From: Chamaea fasciata
Lineage: Eukaryota; Chordata; Aves; Passeriformes; Sylviidae
Direction: 5' to 3'
NCBI GenBank assembly: GCA_029207755.1
Contig: JARCOQ010000009.1
Location: 32,262,914 to 32,326,913 of the forward strand
Length of the DNA: 64,000 nt
Shown: in pieces, positions 23,651 through 35,500 of the stretch
Layout: the number at the start of each line of letters is the position of its first letter
How positions within the stretch are numbered: the first letter of the stretch is position 1
Program-made: the position numbers and the translations under genes
Notes under the pieces: model-generated
What the model saw: the letters and a program-made list of their open reading frames with translations, nothing else
Told to the model about the DNA's origin: nothing
Databases searched by the model: none

Positions 23651-25209
23651 GCTCTCGCTTGGTGATTTTTGGGTGGAACTTTGCTGCAGACTCGCTCAGC
23701 CTCGGCGATGCTGCCCTTGAACCGCTGTCCCTGGAGCTGTGGGAGAGGGATCAGGCTCTTCCTCCTTTCAGAGAGGCAGGATCAGATGCTGAGGGTTGGA
23801 CCAAGCCTCTGGAGGCATGGAATTAAAGCAGCAACATTCCAAACCACACTGCTTCCTCAGCCTTTCGAGGAAGCTGCCAGAGGGTTTGTGCCTTGACAAG
23901 GACTCACACAGCAGCAGCAAGAGTAGACAAGTACGGGAGAGTTCCTGGAGAAGTGGGAATTGCACTCCAGCTGCAGTAAGTGCCCCCGGGAGCAATCAGA
24001 AATAACTCCTTGTGCCTCTTCAGTCCGCCCCTGATGAGTTACGGGCAGCAGGGAAAGGCAGCTCCGGGCCGCAGCGCCCAGGGCTGGGCTTTTGGGGACA
24101 CCGCCAGGAGATCAGAGCCCAGGCAGGGACCGGGGGCTGTCCCCGGGTTTGTTCCCGCTTCCGTGTCATTAACGCCCTGAGGACACACTTCACGCTCAAT
24201 TAAGGCCAATTAAGACCTGCAGGAAGCGGTGCAGGAGGAGCTTCCCAGGTTGGCATTTCTCAAGTGGAACAGCCCCTGGGAGCGGGCTCTGAGCGCACGG
24301 AGCAGCCGGACAACTTCCCTGGCACAGGCGCCATTCCAGCCTTCCCAGGGATTGCAGAAAGTGGCACTAACGGCAGGTTTAAGGTTACTCATGGAACCTC
24401 AGATGGCTTTGGGTGGGAAGGGACCTCAAAGCCCATCCAGTGCCACCCCTGCCATGGGCAGGGACACCTTCCACTGTCCCAGGCTGCTCCAAACCCCAAA
24501 GTCCAACCTGGCCTTGGACACTTCCAGGGATCCAGGGGCAGCCACAGCTGCTCTGGGCACCCTGTGCCAGGGCCTGCCCACCCTCCCAGGGAACAATTCC
24601 TTCCCAAGATCCCATCCATCCCTGCCCTCTGGCAGTGGGAAGCCATTCCCTGTCCTGTCCCTCCATCCTTTGTCCATAGTCTCTCTCCATGTTTCCTGTA
24701 GCTCCTCCAGGCCCTGGAAGGCCACAACTGGGTCACCCCAAAGCTTCTCCTCTTCAGGCTGAACACCCCCAGCTCTTCCAGCCTTTCCTCCCAGCAGAGC
24801 TGCTCCATCCCTGGGATCATTCTGGTCCCTCCTCTGGACTCATTCCTGGATCCCAGGCTCACCCAGAGGCAGCACTGGGCACTCAGCCCCTCACTAAAGT
24901 AACTTGCGGGATTAACATCCCAGATCCCAGGCTTTTTCCATTTCCATAGCCCAGCAGTTCTGCCGTGCCTAAATTCCTGCACCCTTGTGTTAGACCATTG
25001 TGCATCTCCCATTGCTTTGTGATACAGGGAAGTAGTCTAAGCAATTATTCCGTTATTTTTATCGTCCCCCTCCCGTTTGGTTTTAAGATTAAATTGGGAC
25101 AACCTCAGCCCTGCTGCATCACCCAGCCAGCATTCCAGAGGGCAGCACAGCAGGGAGCAGGCTGAGCTTGAGGGACACAGTCACCAGCCCCACTGTGTCA
25201 TGGCAGGGC
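23651..25209. other. Gap between convergent gene ends
   Basis: About 1.56 kb between the inferred PAPSS2 and ATAD1 cleavage sites. Apart from the CR1 at 24385-24875, I see unique sequence with no exon. The boundaries depend on the two inferred poly(A) signals. Confidence 0.6.
24385..24875 (-). mobile_element. CR1 LINE, 5'-truncated
   Basis: About 490 bp from GGTGGGAAGGGACCTCAAAG-like sequence to CTCATTCCTGGATCCCAGGC. It occupies most of the gap between the convergent PAPSS2 and ATAD1 3' ends. Confidence 0.88.
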
Positions 25210-26433
25210 TCCAGCCCTCCTTATTTCACTTTATTTTCCTTCGCAGTGCATTTGGTTTTACATCATTCTGTGCCTCCAAAGTTTCCCTCCCCTCACAGGC
25301 AGCAGAGCTGTGACACAGCATCCCATCCCTGGGCTTTGAACAATTAATTCCCTTTACAGATTGGGGGTCAATTAAAACTTTTGCCACTCACATTTATAAC
25401 CCTTGGCCTTTATCGCAATCGCACGTTACAAGAATTCACCAGAACTGGTACCAGCAAGGACAGCACGTTGCTAAACCACATCGATAAGCCCAAACCCCAT
25501 TTCCTCCTCTTTAAATTCACAGATCTGAGCTTGGAGCAGAGTCAAACATCACACAATGTCCCCCCTGTGCCTCAGGGCAGTGACATTTCAGGGGAGGGTG
25601 TCACAGTGGGGCTGGCAGAGACGGAGGGAGAAACAAGTCCTTGGGACAGTGCACAGGAGCTCAGAAAGCTCAGGCTCCAGAGAGCTCAGAGGACGTGGGG
25701 CTTTAGGAAAGAGCAAGTGGGATTCTACTCTAACTGCTCACAGCAAGGGAAAACCAAAAATAAAATCAGCCTTCATTTAAAAAGCCTTCAAAAGCGGAAT
25801 TCATAAAAAAATTAAAAGTATTCAAACATTCTTACGGAGTAGTTTACTATCTTGACTAAATGGCACCAAATTTCAAGTGGTCATGTGGAAGAAAAATCAG
25901 TAGCATTTCAAACGTTGCTTTGTTCTAGGAGCAGTTTCTATGCTGGCATTTGCTGCTAAAAGGTAGAAATGAACTGAGTATCGAGGAATCTTTCCCTTAT
26001 GCAGCTTCTGATTTGGTTTGCTTCAGGAAGTAGAAAAGATTTTCCATACTCAAGTTATCTACAGATTATGTCTATATATAAAAAAAAAAGTGTGGCTATG
26101 TACAGGTCCTGCACTCACACACCCATCTGTACACACACAGCCCGTGCCAGGTCCTGCCCCCTGGCCCACCCGCTCCTGCTGGAAGGCTCCAAGGGATCCC
26201 CAGGGACAACACACAGGCACTCGCTCTTGGTCTGGGCCGAATTGTTCCGCTCATGATCTGTGCTTCCGCTTCCAGTTGGAATTGCAATAACTTAGAGGTT
26301 GTTGTTGTATAAAAAGGATTCCAGGAACAGAATTCCCTTTGCCACCCCTGCTCCCACCCCGACATTGGTTTTACTAACTGATTACAGAAGTCAAACTAAA
26401 TCACATCAGGAACTGCAAACACACTCTTTTGTC
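25210..26433 (-). other. ATAD1: ATAD1 3'UTR
   Basis: Sequence downstream of the stop on the minus strand to the only good poly(A) signal, about 1.2 kb. It is repeat-free; 25800-26110 is AT-rich. The extent is inferred from the AATAAA at 25235-25230. Confidence 0.6.
25230..25235 (-). terminator. ATAD1 polyadenylation signal AATAAA
   Basis: TTTATT on the + strand is AATAAA on the minus strand, and the next 50 bases on that strand are GT-rich (CAGTGGGGCTGGTGACTGTG). No other AATAAA occurs between it and the stop codon. Confidence 0.6.
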
Positions 26434-26554
26434 CTAATCAAACACGATCTCCATGGCCAGGTTCTGCATGGAGACGTCCTTGGATTTCCTCATCTTCTCG
26501 ATGGCCCTGTGGAGATCCTGCTGCTGCACGGGCCGGATCTCATCTTCATCGTGT
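26434..26554 (-). CDS. ATAD1: ATAD1 exon 10 (terminal coding exon)
   Basis: [20 protein letters not shown], then [19 protein letters not shown] and TAG at 26436-26434. The conserved C-terminal helix is present; the last dozen residues differ from the mammalian end (mammals end in CLD). Acceptor CTTCCCCAG. Confidence 0.96.
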
Positions 26555-29500
26555 CTGGGGAAGAGAGAGGAACAGCCAGGTGAGGGTCCAGGGGCTGTGT
26601 GACAGCTGTGCCAACAGTCAGCAGCCATCCCTGCAAACAGCAGCTCTGACATGGATCCAGCTGGAATCACAGAACCACCGAGGATGGAAAATCCCATCTT
26701 GTCCCCAGCCCAGGGCACTGAGTGCCACCTCCAGCCCTTCCTTGGACACCTCCAGCCATGGGCACTCCAAGCCTCCCTGGGCAGCCCCTGCCAAGGCCTC
26801 AGCACCCTTTCCATGCAGAAATTCCTGCTGCTGTCCAAGCTGAGCCTCCCCTGGCACAGCCTGAGGCCGTTTCCCCTTGTCCTGTCCCTGTTCCCTGGGA
26901 GCAGAGCCCGACCCCCCCTGGCTGTCCCCTCCTGTCAGGGAGTTGTGCAGAGCCACAAGGTCCCCCCTGAGCCTCCTTTTCTCCAGGCTGAGCCCCTTTC
27001 CCAGCTCCCTCAGATGCTCCTGGGGCTCCAGCCCCTTCCCCAGCTCCCTTCCCTTCCCTGACATGCTCCAGCCCCTCAATGCACCCAGGATTGCTGCAGG
27101 TGTGGAAAATACCAGAGGGCTGTCCCAGCACTGTGTCACCAGCACTGAAGTCTGGCACTAACCAGTGCAGCAGCAGGACTTGGTGGCTCAGGCCACCTCC
27201 AGCTTGGGCACCTTGGAACAACCAAGGTGCTGAGCCTATTTTCGGAGCCAAAAGGAATAACAGTAACTGAGTTGTAAGGGGGGATTTGGTGTATAGTGGC
27301 AACTGGGCATGAAAACAGGACACTCCTGCTGTGTGTGCCCCTGTCCCCAGTGGCAGCTGCAGTCAGGGAACACCAGGAATGGCTGTGGGTGTGCAGAGGG
27401 CCCCACGTACACGTCCTCCTCGCAGGCGTTGTTGACGTACTCCCGCACGCAGAGCAGCGCCGCGTCCCGGCACATCTCCTTCAGGTCACTGCCCGAGAAG
27501 CCGTCCGTCTCCTTGGCCACCTGCAGCAGGTCCACGTGGCTGTCCACCTGTGGGGAGCTCCAGGTCAGGCCAGGGACACTCCAAAGCCACTGGCTTTGCT
27601 TACCACAACAAGCAACGGTCACCTCCAAGGGTTTTTACCTGCTCTGCGATCATCTGACGTTTTTGGGGAGATAAATTATTCTCCTTTGAACCTCCAAGTG
27701 GTTCACACTGCTACAGGAAACTGATGTTTCAGTTCATCAAACTCTGCCATTGGTTGAAAACCTCACCAAAACCCCCCACAAACCCCAACCATCCCATTGG
27801 TGTACCCTGTACTAACCATACTCCTGCAGGGATTGGCCTGGAAAAACTGGATCCCAGGAATCCCTTTTCCCAGGTGCCCACATTAAATTTCTCAGCACTC
27901 TGTTGTCTGGACACCAGAGTTTGTTCCTGTCTGTTCCTGCTTTACAGAGTCCCAAACCAGGGGATTTAGAGGCAAAATAATATGCCCAACTTGGTGCACT
28001 GAGTCAGGCTGAACTCTTGCCAGCCAAGACCTCAGGTTTATTCCATCTTTTTAAGGGATTTCTGATTCCTTTCCCACCATGTGCATCAGTATTTCCTTTT
28101 TAAAAAGTTAAAAGCCAAGACAGTCTAATAAAAGGCTGAGATTCTGGGATCACTTCTTTCAAGAGGAAAACTATTCCATGGTTTAAGTCAGGCAAGGAAA
28201 AGGGAGGGCAGGACTCCCCTTGCCATGTGAAGTCTGGCCTTGAGAGATCCAAGCCCCCCTCCTGTGGGATATCCCATAGGGGCTTGGTTTTTCTATCTCC
28301 CTGAAAATCTTATTTGTGTGGTTCCCTGCCACATGCTGGTGAGCTGCCATTTTTAGGCCTCTTCAAAAAATTTAAGTCGGTTTTACTAATAAAAGATATT
28401 TATTAGGCTGGACCTCAGTGTGGAGACACTTTGCAACATTGACTTGAAGGCAATTAGTGCTGCTGACTAAATTTGGGAGGAAGCTCTGATGACAGGGATC
28501 CCCTACCCCGCCACAGACATTTCCAGGTGTGCTCACACCTCATCCTTCCCCTCTCCTCTGAAGGAGATTTAAATTATGGACCAAAAGCAGCCCTGCCAAA
28601 AGAAGTAATTCCTCCTTGCTTGACTTGAGCTAAGAAAGAGCTACAGTCAGCATCTTCTCCCTGCTTCATTGAGGGCTTGAGATTTCCTTCCCTCATCTAA
28701 ACACGATTCACCTGCACCTTTTTTAGAGAGAGAAATCTCTTCTCTGTAACAGAACAAGCAAATGGAGCCAGAGAAACTGAGCCATTCTGCTCAGAGGGGG
28801 TGATTCACCACACAAGCCAAGGCTCCTGCTGCCAAAGGTGCCAACTGCAGGGCTTCAGTGTCAGGCCACACCTAAACCCACCAAACATTCCCAAGTTCTC
28901 ACTGGGAATGCCCTGGCAGCTCGTCTCGGCCTCACTGCAAGGCAGGCAATTATAAACCACAACTTGTGCACGGCCAGAGCTGCATTGGTGGCAGTAATGC
29001 AGCCATGAGCCACCAACAGGAGGCTACTCACATTTTCATTCTTCAAAATCAGCTTCAGGATCGCCTCTCTTTGCTTCAGAGCCTAAAAGAGAAGAGACTG
29101 AAGTTACCAGAGGACAAAAATAAACACTTGTGACATCCCAGGGCTCTCAGTCCCATCAGTTCCCTCGCCCAGGACAGGTGACACACACTGAGGAAACCTC
29201 TCTGATGGCAAATTCAGCTCCCCAGGTGATGCTTGGGGAGTTCTAAACCAGATAAATCACACACTCTGTGTGAGGAGGTTACTGAAGAATCAGCTGAGTC
29301 TTGGACAGATCCTTCCTAGGAAGGTCAAACACAGGCAACAAAAACTGGGGTTTGTGCCTGCCAAACCTCATCATTAAAAAGGGGAAGAATTCCCCCACGG
29401 ATAATCTGGCAGCTGAACAGTTACTACTCTGTCCCAAAACCTACTTCTGCCACTTCCCTCTGCTTTGCAGGTAATTTTTGATGAGTAATTCGGGCCCTTT

Positions 29501-32500
29501 TCATCTCCAACTCAGTTATAAAATCTGCAAGCCTTTCACTCCTGCCCGTGCCTGTTCCCAATGCACAGCACACCAATTATTCCACCTTCAGTAAGAGTCA
29601 GGGCCAATCTGGGTTGATCACAAGGCAAGAGAGAAGCAGTAAGCTCATGGCAGGGCTGCAGTGGGGTAAGGAAAATCTGTTCCCTAAATAACACTTCCTG
29701 TGGTAACTCTGATCCTGGGAGATGGAGCCAATCCCTGTAATATCCCAGGGCACTTAATTCATCCTTCTAACAATGGGGCTTGATAGAATGACACAACAAA
29801 GTACTCAAATCCACATCCTTGTCCCCTGCTAACTCAAGGAACAGCTGGAGATGAGGAAGGTGTGTGGAACAGGTCTGGAAGCACAGCAGTTCCCAAGTTA
29901 GAAATGCTCTTTCCAAAGGGATCCACTCCCATGGAGCGAAAGTCAGTTCCAACAACACAGGCCTGGGAACACAGCTCCTCTCTTGCACAATCAATAAGAA
30001 TTTTACTCCTCCAGTTTGGTCTCTGAGTTTCAGCAAAAATGGATAATGATTTCTGTGGCCAGAGGGGAATTCCAACAGCCACGACTGAACGCCTGATAAC
30101 ACCGACACAAAAGTATCTGGGGACACCACCAGGCATCTCAAGGTGACTGAAATACCTGGGAAAGGATGGCAAGAGCAACCTTTGGAGTAAGGACAACCTT
30201 GTGACAGCTGCCTAATTGATAAAGAACTTCATAACTGGGGCATAAATCACAGAATCATGGAATGGTTTGGGTCCTTAAAGAGCCTCTCATTCCAAGCCCA
30301 TCACAGGCAGAACAAACCAGGTTTTCCACACTGTATGCTGTGGAAAGGCCTGAGCAGAACACAGTTACAAACCAGCCCTTCCCAGTGTGCAGCATCCGAA
30401 CATCTCCATTCCCAGAGAAGAGCAGGGGTGGGAAGCTCATGGTGTTGTTTCTCATGGCGTTGTTTCAGATAAAACACCCAAGAGATCAAAACTTCACCTT
30501 AAAAAGCTGAGTTATGGACGTGCTTCCAAAAAACCCTGACGCCAGCTCAGCAGAATGGAGCATTTCCTGGAGGAAAACCCCCAGAGCTGTGGATTTGCTG
30601 GCTGGGGGGCCAGGGCAGGCAGGACTTACAGGCTGGTTGATGTGGAAGCGGGTGGGCATCCTCCTCATGATAGCAGAGTCCAGGTCCTGGGGCCGGTTGG
30701 TGGCTCCCATCACAATCACCTGTGTGACACCAACAGACAGCACTGAAATCAGCTCTGGGAAACATCCACAGCCTGGGAATGTCAGCACCAGCCACGGCAT
30801 CTCCTCCACTTTATCATCAGCATCGACATTTCAAGAAGTTACATAAAAGTTTCCTGGCAGTGATCTCAGCAAGGGCAGCTAGAGAGAGCCCTGGTGCCAC
30901 AAATACCACCTGGGGGGAGATTTCCACACGAGTCCAACTTGAAAATTCAGACCCTAAGAAGGAACTCAAAACTTCTGCTTGTGATGTCACTTTTAGCTCC
31001 TGGTGGAAATCGAAAGGAGATGTTTCGAGAAGGTATTTAAAAACATGGTGGTTTGGGGCTGTGCTGAAAAAAGAATCACAGAAGGTTTGGGTTGGAAAAG
31101 ACCTTAAAGCTCATCTTGTTGCAAGCCCTCCACGGGCAGGGACACCTTCCAGGAGACCACCACGGCAGTGGGTTCACCTGGCAGCTTTCACATGCACCCA
31201 AATACTGTTTTCATTTTTTTAAACATTCAAAAAAAGCATTCCATGACCTACATGTCAGCAGTGGGTTAAAGGTGTCCTAGCCAAGCCCAACACCAGGACA
31301 GTGTTTACCTCCCTGGAGCACTCCAGCTCTTTAATTCCAGAACAAATTTACTCCCCATTTCACAGCAGCTTTGTTTCCCCATTTCTTACTCTAAGCTGTG
31401 TACATGGTAAACACCCGGGCAGGAGAGTGACAAAACGCCAGGGTGATTAATCTGGGCTCCTGGAGAGTGAAAAAACGCCAGGGTGATTAATCTGGGCTCC
31501 AGGGGGTTTCCTACCCTGCTCCCGCCTTTGGGCCAGGCCCAGCTGCTCCAGGAAGGCGGGCCAGCGGGGCCGGTGGCCCGGCAGAGTCACCCTGCCACCT
31601 AGAGGCACTGGGAATGCTGGCTCGGGGATGATCCACACTTCTCCGGGCATTCTTTTCAGCCAAAAGGAACATTCTTCACCTGCCCCGAGTTCCTGCCACT
31701 CTCCAGATCCATCCTCAGCAGGTTTAGCCCACAGCTGAGCGTGGCTTCCAGGTGGAATCAACACATCCGCCTCAACGCTTCCTTTCAATTTCCTCCAAGC
31801 ATTTGGGATCCTTGTTTTTCTTACAAAAGGCAAATGCTGCTCAACTTGAGAAACCTCAAACTGTCTCACTGCAGGGAATGAATAATTTCCTTTGCTCCAA
31901 GGAATTGTCAGTGTATTGGGAAAAAAGGTAACACACTGTTCTTGGAAGGTGGTGTCAGTTTCCAGTGAAGGGTTCATACCACTGGCTTTTTACTAATGGG
32001 AAGCTTTCACTCCCCTCAGTACATATATAACACTGGTTTTTACTCATTTTGGGAAAAATCAGCTGGAAAAACATCTTTGGCACAAGCTTGGCAGAGGAGG
32101 AAAAGCCATTTATGGAAAAATACACCTTAAAAAGGCTGAAAATTTTCAAATTAGAGAGTAAACATCCTGTTTAAGGGCTTCGAGAAGATCACCCCAAGTG
32201 ACAGTTCAGAACCATGGCATGCAGGCTTTCTGCTACATTCAAGTCATTTAAAATCCCAGAATGTTTTGGGATGGGAGGGACTTAAAGCCTATCCCATCTC
32301 ATCTGAAAACACCTCTTCTTGATTAAATCCAAAATAAGCACAAAGCCAATCTTTTCAGGAAGAATAATCCGGGGATACAAATCCCCTCATTCCCTGAAGT
32401 GCTGGGAATCACTGACAGGTAAAGAGCCCTTTGGCAATCCCCGTTCCCGAGCAGCTCCAGGCACAATATCCCAGCTGAGGGAATTGTCCCAGCTTGTCCC

Positions 32501-35500
32501 AGCAGCCTGAGCACTCACCTGGCAGTTGTAGTCGGTGTCCAGCCCATCCCACAGGCTCATGAACTGGGCCTTCATCATGGCTGTGGCCTCGTGGTCGGTG
32601 CTCGAGCGGTTCCGCAGGAAGGAATCTGTGCCAAAGGAGGGAAGCAGCCACTGCCAAGCCAATTCCTCACACCTGGGCTGCTCTCTTAGCTCATTAATGC
32701 ACTTTTAATCCCCAGGGTCAGCAAACAACAGGTGCTGCTGAGGGTGAAGGCAGCGAAGTGGACCCTCCCCCATTCCTAGTCCCCTCTTTCGAAGGGCACT
32801 ACACAAGCGTGCACCCATCACAGGAGACTGCCATTGCCCCACATCTTGTGCTCCTAACTTTCACCCTCCTGAATTCATGGAAAGCAGCCTCCCCTCCCGT
32901 TCTTCAGCCTTATGAAACCACTGTTGCAGACCTCTCCTAAAACTGTGTTTTACTTCCCAGTATGTGCCCTGGCAGCAGAAGTCCTGAAGTGTATTTGCTG
33001 CTGGGTTTCCTCGTGAACCAAAAATAAGTAGAAACTTGTTTTACTTGCGAATTCCTCCACTATCACCAGTAAAAAACCCCAATGTTTTTCCTAATGCGCC
33101 ACCATTCCTTTACAATTCTATTTCTCTTACTGAGCCTTCACTCTTTTTAAGGAAAAGATGACAGCAGACCCATACATCACTGAACCCAGAGTTCCATCTC
33201 ACTCTGCTATAGCTACTGATTTTTAAAAAAGGGAGATTTTTACCTATTTCATCAATAAAAATGATGGATGGTTGGAGCTTTATGGCCAGGGAGAAGACAG
33301 CAGCAGCCAGTTTTTGGGATTCTCCATACCATTTATCCGTCAGCGTGGAGGGCTGCAGGTTGATGAACCTACACCCAGCTTCCTTGGCCGTAGCTTTGGC
33401 AATCAGGGTCTTCCCACATCCAGGGGGGCCATAGAGAAGGACTCCTGGAAAATTCACAGTGTTAATGCTTTGCTAGGACAGCCCTGGGGGTGTCCAGGCT
33501 CAAGTTTGATCCTTACAAGGTAAGACACCAAAGCAAGGAAAGGAAACACTATTCCATGGAATCAGAGGTTTTAAGATAATCCCTCTTAAATTACAGCTCA
33601 GAACAACCAGAGGTTGTGAAGCTGAGAGGAGACATTTGAAAGATGACTGGTTTATTGTCCCTGCCCATGGCAGGGGGTGCAACATCATCTTTAAGGTCCC
33701 TTCCAACCCAAACCACTCCATGATTCCATTTCATCCCATTCCCAGGACTACGAAGGTTACATAAAATTAACCCCTATTTATGTCCTGTCAGGCCTTGTTT
33801 ATAGCTCCTTTCAGTCCTGCTAATAAAACTTAGCACAGAGGAGTGAGGAAAGGAAAAATCCATCACACAACAGACCCAGAGACATTTTAAACAAATTACC
33901 CACAATTAAACATGACATCTTGTATTATTTTTGAACTTGTCACAGTGGAAGAATTCACAGGAGTGTTTGTCTAACACAGCTCTAAAGAAAACAATTTCAA
34001 GAGCAACATTCAGTCAAAAGAGCCCAAAGCACAGGGAATTATTACGGTTTTTTCTGTTTATGTGAGAAAATGATGGACTTGATGTCTCACAAACATCATT
34101 ACTCTGGAGCAGTGACTTCCAATTAACACCCAGCACAAGCCACTCATAAAACTGGGGAGCAGCTTGAGCTGGAAAGTCTGCTTTAAAAAGATAAATAAAA
34201 AAAATCATTTTTTCCTTCAGCTTCTTAGATCATGGCATTCATGTAATTTTCCAGACAGCTTCAGTTTGTGACTTACACAGAACATAGCCTGGAAAAACTA
34301 AACCAGCTACCAGAGTGCTGCATTTTCCATCCCTTGAGACACAGCAGTGAGGGAGTCACAGATCCAGGCAGGAATTAAGAGCTCCAGAAATCAATATTCC
34401 AGGGAACAAAGCAGTAAACTTGGGTGTTTAGTCCAACATTTTTGGTTTAAATTCTGCTTTTTTTCCTTTTTTTTTTTCTTCTCAGTAACATACAACAAAT
34501 ATGGCTGTAGGGATTTCAGCAGATTTCCAACTTCTGTTTTACTGTGGAAAATGAATCTGCCACCTGCCTTAACACTGTGTAACCCAACTCCAGAGAGAAT
34601 CAAAGGCTCTCCAGAGGAAAAATGGGATGTCTGTCTTGCTGAATGATGGGAATTTCCAGGAGTGTCAAAGCTGTAGAGCAGAGTTAGAGCTCAGCTCTGC
34701 CAAAGGACAACATGGGGTGTAAAGACAATAAAAATGACATTTTAGGCAGTTAATAGTGTAGGATACATGGATTATAATGGCCTGGAGTGACAGAAAGAGG
34801 GGAAAGTGACAGGAAGAGGGGAAATGGGAAGGAATTGTTCCCTGGGAGGGTGGGCAGGCCCTGGCACAGGGTGCCCAGAGCAGCTGGGGCTGCCCCTGGA
34901 TCCCTGGGAGTGCCCAAGACCAGGCTGGACTTTGGGGCTTGGAGCAGCCGGGGATAGTGGAGGTGTCCCTGCTCATGGCATTGGATGGGCTTTAAGGTCC
35001 CTCCCAAGCCAAATCATTCCACGATTCTGTGATCAATGCACAAAAATGGACCATCAAAACCAAAATCCAGCTATTGGTTCAATGTTGAGACAAAACTTCT
35101 TCACCAGAGCAGGAGAAGAGGGAAAATCTGAGAGGTTTTTCCCTGGCATCAGTCCTAATGTTTGCACTTTGACCTAACAACCCACTTCCCCTTCCCTTTC
35201 TGAGAAACTGCACCTTTTAAATTTTAAATACCAAGGTAGAAATCCATCACATTCCCTTCCTACCTTTTGGAGGCTGTAAGAGCCTGGAATTTTCAAACAA
35301 ATATTTCTTCTTGATGGGCAAAATGACAGTGTCTTTCAAATCTGTGATGACATCATCTAAGCCTGCAATGTCACTCCAGGTGACCTGCAAGGGAAAAACA
35401 GTGTTGGGAATGATCAGCATCCATCCTGCCAAGGAAAAGAACCCACCAGCTTCAGAGGAGTGCCTTGAAAATACAAGAGAGAAGGGATTAAAACCCTCTG

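Larger units (their letters stand above)
30720..32518 (-). other. ATAD1 intron 6
   Basis: 1.8 kb holding CR1 ends at 31072-31155 and 32250-32305, a 40-bp tandem duplication (31422-31501), and a GC-rich island about 31500-31750 with a CTCF-like motif. Confidence 0.8.
33445..35263 (-). other. ATAD1 intron 4
   Basis: 1.82 kb with + oriented CR1 3' ends at 33652-33728 and 34780-35035 and otherwise AT-rich unique sequence. Confidence 0.82.

Noticed and set aside
25381..25806. 141-codon + strand frame downstream of PAPSS2
   Set aside because: It lies antisense within the ATAD1 3'UTR, has no splice context or recognisable family, and falls in AT-rich sequence.
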